Part shown: in pieces, positions 17,635 through 24,335 of the stretch
Layout of the letters: the number at the start of each line of letters is the position of its first letter
Position numbering within the stretch: the first letter of the stretch is position 1
Origin: an uncultured Rhodopila sp.
GTDB taxonomy: Bacteria; Pseudomonadota; Alphaproteobacteria; Acetobacterales; Acetobacteraceae
Direction: 5' to 3'
Length of the DNA: 34,766 nucleotides
Assembly: GCA_903932145.1 (NCBI GenBank)
Contig: CAIZFE010000040.1
Span: 1-34,766, forward strand
Position numbers and translations under genes: made by a program
The notes under the pieces: generated by a model
What the model saw: the letters and a program-made list of their open reading frames with translations, nothing else
Database searches by the model: none
What the model was told of the DNA's origin: nothing

Positions 17635-19673
17635 GTGACGAAGTCCTGAGAGACCTGGCCCGTCGGGCCGGCATCGCCGTGGAATGGCAGGATTACGCGG
17701 GGCGACCTAAGGTCGTTACGGGTGAAGTCTTGAAGCGGGTGTTGGCCGCCTTGGGTTTGCCCGCCGACACCAGCCGCGAATTATCGTCCAGCCGGCGTTT
17801 ACTCACCAAACGAAGCAGTCTGGCGGATTTGCCACCGCTGGTCACCGCAGTTGCAGGGCGTCCGACGCGCCTGGATGTGGGCGGTAACGAGGCGCAAGCC
17901 GCCGAATTGCTGTTAGAACGCGGGGAAACCCGATCTGTGTCGCTGTTGCCGGCGCGAGGGCGGTTGCGCATCCCGGCCGTAGCCGAAATTGGCTACCATC
18001 GGCTGCGGGTGGAGGATCGAGAGATCGTCCTGGCGGTGTCGCCGGCCCGGTGCCGTTCGATCGAGGATGTTGTTCCAGATGCGAGACTATGGGGATTGTC
18101 CGCACAACTGTATGGTTTAAGCCATCCAGGCGATGCCGGCATTGGTGACCTGGCCGGCGCGGCGGATCTGGCGCGGGTGGCGGGTTCGAAAGGTGCGGAC
18201 GCTATCGCGCTGAGTCCGATGCATGCGTTGTACGCTGCCGACCCCGCCCGTTTCGGCCCCTACGCGCCGTCGAGCCGTTTGTTCCTGAATCCGCTGTATG
18301 CCGCGCCGGGATTGGTATTCGGGCAGGGCGTCGGCGACGAGGCACCGCCATCCAATGGCCTGATCGATTGGCCGCAAGCGTCGGCGGCAAAATATGCTTC
18401 ATTGCGGCAATTGTTCGAATCATTCGTTGACGGAACCGATTGGGACGGCCCGCTGGGTGCGGATTTCGCGCGATACCGAGCGGATCAGGGGTCTTTGTTG
18501 TTCGAACATGCGTGTTTTGAAGCGTTGCAGGCCACGCGGATGCCGCAACGTGACTGGCGGGCGTGGCCTTCGGATCTGCGCGATCCCAGAGGTTCCGCCA
18601 TTGCTTTCTTTGCGGCGTCGCAACACGACGATGTCCTGTTTCACCAGTTCCTGCAATGGATTTCCGATCGATCCGTGGCGGCGGCGCAAGGCGCGGCGCG
18701 GCAGGCGGGCATGCGGATCGGTCTGATCGGCGACCTCGCGGTCGGCACCGACCCCAACGGCAGCCATGCCTGGAGCCGGCAAAGCGATGTTCTCCTTGGT
18801 TTGACTATTGGCGCGCCACCGGACCTGCTGAACCCGCAAGGGCAGGATTGGGGCCTGACCGGCTTCTCACCTCGGGCCATGGAGGATAACGGGTACGCGC
18901 CGTTCCTGGCGACGCTGCGGGCGGCCATGCGCAACGTCGGTGGAATCCGTGTCGATCATGCGATGGGATTGGCCCGGTTGTGGCTCATCCCAGAGGGCGG
19001 CTCGCCCGCCGAGGGCGCGTATCTGAATTATCCGGTGGCCGATCTGTTACGTCTTCTGGCGTTGGAATCCGTGCGTCACAACGTGGTCGTGATCGGGGAG
19101 GATCTTGGAACGGTGCCGGAGGGTTTCCACGATATGCTGGAACAGAGCGGTATTCATGGCATGCGTGTCCTATGGTTCGAACGTGACTCCCAGACCGGGT
19201 TCGTCCCTTCAAGGGGCTGGGGCAGCACCGACGTGGCGATGACCTCCACCCACGATCTTCCAACCGTTGCAGGTTGGTGGAAGGGCAACGATATCGATGT
19301 CCGGCATCAGTTCGGCCGGCTGGGTGATGGTGTCGATCCCGACACCGTGCGCCAGGAACGGGAACAGGACAGGCCGCGTTTGTGGAATGCGTTTGTGCGA
19401 GAACAGGTCGGCGAAGGGGCAGTCCCAGGGCCGGAGGAAACCGATCGCGTGGTCGATGCCGCGGTGCGCTTCATTGCCAAAACGGAAGTCCCATTGTCGC
19501 TGATTCCACTCGAAGATCTTCTGGGCCAGGTGGAACAGCCCAATCTGCCCGGCACGGTAACCGAACATCCCAACTGGCGGCGCCGGCTGCCTGTGCCGGC
19601 GGACGCCGTATTGCTGGATGAGGCGGTTGCTCGCCGGATCGAATTTGTCGTGGCGGAGAGACCGCGGCAGTGA
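17631..19673 (+). CDS. malQ: 4-alpha-glucanotransferase (amylomaltase, MalQ)
   Basis: MalQ (GH77) disproportionates maltodextrins by moving glucan segments from one chain to another and releasing glucose. It would recycle the short chains left when TreY/TreZ trim a glucan. The protein has 680 residues with the MalQ N-terminal extension (about 1-145) before the barrel, where LWGLSAQLYGL marks its start. The triad is Asp442 (GGIRVDHAMG), Glu490 (VIGEDLGTVP) and Asp542 (TSTHDLPT); the intervals of 48 and 52 equal those of E. coli MalQ (448/496/548). It overlaps both neighbours by a few bases: ATGA with treZ, and a GTGA overlap with treY. Confidence 0.95.
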   Translation: MSDEVLRDLARRAGIAVEWQDYAGRPKVVTGEVLKRVLAALGLPADTSRELSSSRRLLTKRSSLADLPPLVTAVAGRPTRLDVGGNEAQAAELLLERGETRSVSLLPARGRLRIPAVAEIGYHRLRVEDREIVLAVSPARCRSIEDVVPDARLWGLSAQLYGLSHPGDAGIGDLAGAADLARVAGSKGADAIALSPMHALYAADPARFGPYAPSSRLFLNPLYAAPGLVFGQGVGDEAPPSNGLIDWPQASAAKYASLRQLFESFVDGTDWDGPLGADFARYRADQGSLLFEHACFEALQATRMPQRDWRAWPSDLRDPRGSAIAFFAASQHDDVLFHQFLQWISDRSVAAAQGAARQAGMRIGLIGDLAVGTDPNGSHAWSRQSDVLLGLTIGAPPDLLNPQGQDWGLTGFSPRAMEDNGYAPFLATLRAAMRNVGGIRVDHAMGLARLWLIPEGGSPAEGAYLNYPVADLLRLLALESVRHNVVVIGEDLGTVPEGFHDMLEQSGIHGMRVLWFERDSQTGFVPSRGWGSTDVAMTSTHDLPTVAGWWKGNDIDVRHQFGRLGDGVDPDTVRQEREQDRPRLWNAFVREQVGEGAVPGPEETDRVVDAAVRFIAKTEVPLSLIPLEDLLGQVEQPNLPGTVTEHPNWRRRLPVPADAVLLDEAVARRIEFVVAERPRQ

Positions 19674-22228
19674 CGCCCCGTGCGACCATGCGGTTGCAAC
19701 TGCACGCTGGCTTTACCTTCCCGGACGCCGCCGCTTTGGTTCCTTATCTGGTGGATATGGGGATCAGTCATGTCTATTCGTCGCCTATTCTGACCGCCCG
19801 GGCCGGATCGATGCACGGATACGATGTGATCGATCCGACCGCCGTTAATCCTGAACTGGGTGGTGAAACCGGCCTGCGCGCGTTCGTGTCGGAGCTACGC
19901 CGTGCCGGCCTGGGGCTGATCGTGGATATCGTGCCAAACCATATGGCTGTCGGTGGGGCCGACAATCCGTGGTGGACCGATTTACTGCGATACGGCAGGG
20001 CCAGCCGATACGCGGATTTCTTCGACGTAGATTGGGAAACAGCCGATCCGGAGCTGCGGGGAAAGATACTTGCCCCGTTCCTGGGCCGCCCGTATGGGCA
20101 GGCACTGGACGCAGGAGAGATCCGGCTGGGTCAGACGCCTCTGGGCGAACCGGTGATCCGGTATTTCGGTAGCGAATTTCCAATCGATCCGGATCATTAC
20201 GCTGCCATTTGTGAAAGTGGCACGGAATCCTTTGACCCGGACACGGATCACGGCCGATGCCATCTGCACCAGCTTCTTGAAGCGCAACATTACCGGCTGG
20301 CGTGGTGGGGCGTGGCAGGCGACGAAATCAACTGGCGGCGCTTCTTTGACATCAATGGATTGGCGGCCTTGCGTATTGAAGTGCCGGCGGTGTTTGAGGA
20401 AACCCACGCCACTCTGTTCCGCTTATACGAAGAAGGTTTGATCGATGGTTTCAGGATAGACCACGTCGATGGCCTGTCCGACCCGCCCGGGTATTGCCGC
20501 CGGTTGCGACAACGGTTGAAAGACCTCGTTCCTGACAAGCATGCTTATCTGGTGGTCGAGAAAATTCTGGGTTCAGGTGAATCGTTGCCGGCCGGCTGGG
20601 GCGTCGATGGCACCAGCGGCTACGATTTTATGAATGAGGTCAGCGCCCTGCAACATGACGCGTCCGGTGCGCCAGCGCTTGGCCGCCTGTGGCACGACCT
20701 GACGCAGCGGCCCGAAAATTTTGACGCCGAGGAAATCCCTGCCCGGAAGGAAATTCTCCAGCGTGGGTTTGATGCCCAACTGAACGCGGTCACGTCCGCG
20801 CTGCACCGAGTGGCCCGTTCGGATCGGAACACACGAGACTTTTCAGCCGCTACAATTCGCCAGGGCCTGATCTCGTTGCTCTCGCATTTCCCGGTTTATC
20901 GCGGTTACGACGCGGGATCGAAGCGATCGGCCATGGACGAAGTATCGTTCGGTAAGGCTTTGTCAGCGGCAAAACAATCTTCGCCCGCATCGACTCATGC
21001 CGCTCTCGACCAACTCGACCGATGGCTCGGCGGCGAGCCGGGGGACAAGGTTGCCGCCACCAGGTTTCAACAGCTCAGCGCACCGGTTGCCGCGAAAGCG
21101 GTCGAGGACACGGCATTTTATCGCTACGGTAGGTTGCTGTCGCGCAATGACGTCGGTTTCGATGCGGCCCGGCTTGGGTCATCCATCGCGGCCTTTCATG
21201 GCGTCTGCGTGGATCGGCTGGCGACATTTCCCGATGCGATGCTGGCCACGGCCACACATGATCACAAGCGCGGCGAGGACCTGCGGGCGCGTTTGGCCGT
21301 CATCAGTGAGATCCCGGACGCATGGGCCGCGTTCCTGGAAAACTGCCGGGCGATCGAGGCCACAAGACCCGACGCGGCCGACGAGATCATGCTGTATCAG
21401 ATGATCGTCGGTGCCTGGCCGCCGCACATGACCTTATCGGATGAGCCGGAGTTGCAGGCATTCGCCGAACGTCTGGCCGGCTGGCAAGAAAAGGCGTTGC
21501 GTGAGGCGAAGTTACGCACCGACTGGACCGCGCCTGACCTGCACTACGAGAGTCAGGCACGTGACTTCCTGATTGACCTGCTGGCGCCTCATAGTGCCTT
21601 CCTGCCGGTCGCCCGGTCATTCGTGGATACCATTGCGCCAGCGGGAGCCGTCAACGGCCTGGTGCAGACCGTTCTGAAGATGACCGTTCCGGGCATGCCG
21701 GACTTCTTCCAGGGTTCGGAGTTCTGGGACTTCAGTCTGGTCGATCCGGATAATCGCAGGCCGGTTGATTATGACATGCGGCGCGCCGCCCTGCATGAGC
21801 CGTCGGATTGGGCGGATCGCCAAAGGACCTGGCGCGACGGACGTATCAAGCAGGCCATGATCCAGAACGTGCTTGGACTTCGCCATCGGGTCCCGGAATT
21901 GTTCGCGCGCGGAACCTATACGCCGTTGGAGGTGAAAGGACCGCTGGACAATCACATTGTTGCCTTTGCCCGTTGCCAGGAAAACCTCGTTCTGATTGTC
22001 ATCGTGCCACGTTTGGTGTTCCGCTTGCTGCGAATCGGCGATTCAATCGCACTGAATCCGGTTCGATGTGATGACACCACGGTGTTGATTCCCGAGGCCC
22101 TCCACGGCCGGCGGGTTGCATCGCTATTTGGCGGCGGTGAGGTTATTGCCCTTGAACGCGCTGTGTCGCTTGTGCCTCTGCTGGCCGATTGTCCAGTAAC
22201 GGTATTATACTCGATCGAATTGATGTGA
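19670..22228 (+). CDS. treY: Malto-oligosyltrehalose synthase (TreY)
   Basis: TreY converts the reducing-end alpha-1,4 bond of maltodextrins into an alpha,alpha-1,1 bond, which TreZ then cuts to give trehalose. The protein has 852 residues, in the long-form range for bacteria. Near the N-terminus it has RLQLHAGFTFPDAA, SHVYSSPILTARAGSMHGYD and DIVPNHMAVGG. Catalytic residues are Asp264 (FRIDHVDGL), Glu297 (VVEKIL) and Asp531 (ATHDHKRGED). Near the C-terminus KMTVPGMPDFFQGSE is typical of the family. Translation starts at GTG 19670, overlapping the malQ stop by four bases. It is the last gene of the cluster; no glgX lies nearby, although many trehalose clusters include one. Confidence 0.95.
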   Translation: MTPRATMRLQLHAGFTFPDAAALVPYLVDMGISHVYSSPILTARAGSMHGYDVIDPTAVNPELGGETGLRAFVSELRRAGLGLIVDIVPNHMAVGGADNPWWTDLLRYGRASRYADFFDVDWETADPELRGKILAPFLGRPYGQALDAGEIRLGQTPLGEPVIRYFGSEFPIDPDHYAAICESGTESFDPDTDHGRCHLHQLLEAQHYRLAWWGVAGDEINWRRFFDINGLAALRIEVPAVFEETHATLFRLYEEGLIDGFRIDHVDGLSDPPGYCRRLRQRLKDLVPDKHAYLVVEKILGSGESLPAGWGVDGTSGYDFMNEVSALQHDASGAPALGRLWHDLTQRPENFDAEEIPARKEILQRGFDAQLNAVTSALHRVARSDRNTRDFSAATIRQGLISLLSHFPVYRGYDAGSKRSAMDEVSFGKALSAAKQSSPASTHAALDQLDRWLGGEPGDKVAATRFQQLSAPVAAKAVEDTAFYRYGRLLSRNDVGFDAARLGSSIAAFHGVCVDRLATFPDAMLATATHDHKRGEDLRARLAVISEIPDAWAAFLENCRAIEATRPDAADEIMLYQMIVGAWPPHMTLSDEPELQAFAERLAGWQEKALREAKLRTDWTAPDLHYESQARDFLIDLLAPHSAFLPVARSFVDTIAPAGAVNGLVQTVLKMTVPGMPDFFQGSEFWDFSLVDPDNRRPVDYDMRRAALHEPSDWADRQRTWRDGRIKQAMIQNVLGLRHRVPELFARGTYTPLEVKGPLDNHIVAFARCQENLVLIVIVPRLVFRLLRIGDSIALNPVRCDDTTVLIPEALHGRRVASLFGGGEVIALERAVSLVPLLADCPVTVLYSIELM

Positions 22229-22246
22229 TGCTGCACTGCAATCGGT

Positions 22247-22271
22247 AGAACGGAAGCGGCTCTGCCGCGTT
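22247..22271 (+). promoter_or_regulatory. Near-consensus EcfG-type promoter
   Basis: AGAAC (22247-22251), 16 bases, CGTT (22268-22271) differs from the EcfG consensus by one base. It is 55 bases upstream of the small exported-protein gene and on its strand. Part of the spacer, GCGGCTCTGCCGC, can fold into a small hairpin. The single mismatch is in a normally conserved G, so the confidence is moderate. Confidence 0.45.
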
Positions 22272-22326
22272 ACTGGTCGGTTGCCGCTGGGATGTCCTCG
22301 CGGCCCGGTCAGAAAGTTACTGGATC

Positions 22327-22626
22327 ATGTCAAGATCGAATACCATGCTGATGGCGGCTGTGCTGATCGCCGTTCCTTGGGGTCTCGCGATGGCCCAACC
22401 GACCACACCGTCCAGCAATGAGTCCAAGACCATGCCAACCGGGACGGACGCCCGGCCAGGGCATAATGGAAATACGGCAGCATCGGCGAACCCGAACCAG
22501 CCGGGTGCCACGGGCCAAACGATCGTTCCCGGATCGAACAGCAGCGTCGCGGGGGCGAACCGCGTGCAACCCGATCCGAACAGCAGTGCGAGCTCCTTCG
22601 GATCAAGCGGCGGCGGTAGTCACTAA
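22327..22626 (+). CDS. Small exported Ser/Asn/Pro/Gly-rich protein
   Basis: The 99-residue product begins with a clear Sec signal peptide: basic N-terminus (SRSN), hydrophobic core LMAAVLIAVPWGL and a probable cut after AMA at residue 23. The mature ~76 residues are low-complexity and disordered (Ser, Asn, Pro, Gly, Ala, Thr), end in a glycine/serine-rich GSSGGGSH tail, and contain no cysteine. No family is recognised. The ribosome site is weak; ATG 22345 and 22351 are alternative starts inside the signal peptide. A near-consensus EcfG promoter stands upstream and a strong hairpin downstream, so it may be a separate stress-induced transcription unit. A periplasmic location is the simplest reading. 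Confidence 0.6.
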   Translation: MSRSNTMLMAAVLIAVPWGLAMAQPTTPSSNESKTMPTGTDARPGHNGNTAASANPNQPGATGQTIVPGSNSSVAGANRVQPDPNSSASSFGSSGGGSH

Positions 22627-22635
22627 TCGAACAAA

Positions 22636-22664
22636 TCGCCCGGCCGCATGTCGCGGCCGGGCGA
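22636..22664. terminator. Strong hairpin between convergent genes (bidirectional terminator)
   Basis: TCGCCCGGCCGC (22636-22647) and GCGGCCGGGCGA (22653-22664) form a perfect 12-base stem with a 5-base loop. It lies ten bases after the stop of the exported-protein gene and eight bases beyond the stop of the leftward NTF2-like gene, so it can end both transcripts. Confidence 0.75.
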
Positions 22665-22671
22665 ACCATGG

Positions 22672-23127
22672 TCAGCGGGCTTTGATAGGGCGGTCGCCAT
22701 GGCTGGTTTGCGGCACGCCCCTGTTCAATGACAAATGCGAGTGGACACCGAGCCAGCCTTCGCCGGCTTTCTCAAAGACGATCGTTGCGCGTCCGGGGCG
22801 GTCGAACGGCGATCCGTCGGGATGGAACCCGGTGCTGGTCCACGGCGCGACCACGACCGCCATGCTGCGATCTTGCGAAATCAGGACATGCGTTCCGGAA
22901 ATGGTGAAGCGGAAATCATCAGTGCGTGGCCACACATTGTCCCACTGCGAATTCACCCAGGCCTCCAGGCTCGGCAGCACGTCCTTGTGGGTGCCGAATG
23001 CCAGTATCTCCGGATGGAACAGCGGCCGCGCAGACGCATAATCGACGGCGCGAACGTGGGCGGAAAACCCCTCCAACCAGGCAACAAACCAGCTCTTCGT
23101 TTCAACATCGGCGTTGGGTAAACTCAT
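22672..23127 (-). CDS. NTF2-like / SnoaL-like family protein
   Basis: This 151-residue protein has the pattern of the NTF2-like cone fold: an N-terminal helix with WLEGFSAHVRAVDYASARPLFHPEILAFGT, then the central Trp/Asp region (WDNVWP) and C-terminal strands (ISQDRSMAVVVAPWTSTGF, RATIVFEK, GWLGVHSHLSL). Such proteins are small ligand-binding proteins, isomerases or dehydratases, or have no known activity; the sequence does not fix which. In many of these proteins the conserved final GWxxxHxHxS segment lines the pocket. It starts inside the stop codon of the MFS gene (ATGA) with GGGAGA as ribosome site and is the last gene of the CoA-transferase operon, so it may act on a metabolite handled there. 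Confidence 0.75.
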   Translation of the reverse strand: MSLPNADVETKSWFVAWLEGFSAHVRAVDYASARPLFHPEILAFGTHKDVLPSLEAWVNSQWDNVWPRTDDFRFTISGTHVLISQDRSMAVVVAPWTSTGFHPDGSPFDRPGRATIVFEKAGEGWLGVHSHLSLNRGVPQTSHGDRPIKAR

Positions 23128-24335
23128 ACCGTTATCTCCCGTGATGTCCGGCGCCGGCTGCGCCAGTCGCTGGCCAGCGCCATCAGCGATGTCATGGCCA
23201 TGAACAGCACCGACGAGAAGAAGACCCAGCGCGGCAGGTTATGATCCATGATCCAACCGCCGATCAGCGGCCCGATCGTGCCGCCGATATTGAACCCTGT
23301 TGTTACGATGCCAAACACCCGGCCGAATGCACCCGGCGGGGACGCCGCCCGCACCAGCATGTCGCGCGACGGGGAAATCATACCGGACAGGAACCCGGCC
23401 ATCCCCATCGCCGCCACCAGCAACACCGCACCGAGATCGACGGTGCCGACCAGCAGGATCAGCACCGCCGCGCCGCCGAACCCGAACGCCGCAACGTCAC
23501 CGTGACGGGTCGTTTTGTCCGCGATAATGCCGCCCGCCAGAACTCCAATCGCCGACATAAACAGGAACGCTGACAGGGCAAGATTGGCGGAGGACAGCGA
23601 CACGCCATAGACGCTGACCAGCGCAACCGCGGAGTAATTTGTCAGCGCGCCGCTGCTGAGGCTGAGCAGCGCGAAAAAGCCAACCAGCCCCATCACGGTG
23701 GGGGTCAGCAGTTTTCGCATCGGGATATGCGGTGCCGCCGCGGTCGGGATGCGTGCCGCCGCATGCACATCCAGCCATCCCGCCATCGCCAGCGGAATCG
23801 CCACGACAAGACCGAGGACACCGGCGGCGATAATGGCGGTTTGAAAACCGAAGGCCCGCGCACCCAACAGCATCAGGATCGGCGCGATGGCGCTGCCCAG
23901 GAAACCGGCGAAGGTGTGCAACGAAAATGCCTTGCCCAACCGGCTTGGCTCGATCACCGACCCCAGGATGGCGTAATCGGCCGGGTGATAAACCGCGTTG
24001 GCGATGCCGGCCAACACCATCGCGCACAAAATCCAGGGATAGAACGGGAAGAATCCAATGGACACATAGGCCGCGCCACCCAACACCAGCCCGCCGGTCA
24101 GCACCCGCCGAGCACCGAAACGATCGACAACCCAGCCCATCGGTGTCTGCGCCAGGCCGCCCACAATGTTGAACAGTGTGAGAGCGAAACCCAGTTCCAC
24201 AAAACCCAGGCCGAGGCGGTCCCGCAGCATCGGGAACAGCGGTACCAGCACCAGGTAGTAGAAATGGCTGACCAGATGCGCCGAACAAATCAGCGCCAGG
24301 GATTTCACTTCGAGGCGGGGAAGCGGCGTGCTCAT
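23124..24335 (-). CDS. Major facilitator superfamily (MFS) transporter
   Basis: The 403-residue inner-membrane protein has about twelve predicted helices in two halves. The loop between helices 2 and 3 has GWVVDRFGARRVLTGG, matching the MFS motif G-x3-D-R-x-G-R-R, and the equivalent loop of the second half reads GGIIADKTTRHGD. LGARAFGFQTA and the later MLVRAASPPGAFGRVFG segments also fit. The substrate is unknown. It overlaps the CoA-transferase stop and the NTF2-like start by ATGA junctions, so the three are one operon; uptake or efflux of an organic acid processed through CoA transfer is a reasonable inference, not shown by sequence. Confidence 0.88.
   Translation of the reverse strand: MSTPLPRLEVKSLALICSAHLVSHFYYLVLVPLFPMLRDRLGLGFVELGFALTLFNIVGGLAQTPMGWVVDRFGARRVLTGGLVLGGAAYVSIGFFPFYPWILCAMVLAGIANAVYHPADYAILGSVIEPSRLGKAFSLHTFAGFLGSAIAPILMLLGARAFGFQTAIIAAGVLGLVVAIPLAMAGWLDVHAAARIPTAAAPHIPMRKLLTPTVMGLVGFFALLSLSSGALTNYSAVALVSVYGVSLSSANLALSAFLFMSAIGVLAGGIIADKTTRHGDVAAFGFGGAAVLILLVGTVDLGAVLLVAAMGMAGFLSGMISPSRDMLVRAASPPGAFGRVFGIVTTGFNIGGTIGPLIGGWIMDHNLPRWVFFSSVLFMAMTSLMALASDWRSRRRTSREITV

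Noticed and set aside
22256..22268. Small hairpin GCGGC-TCT-GCCGC after treY as a terminator
   Set aside because: Only five pairs, no U-tract, and it overlaps the spacer of a better-supported promoter candidate.
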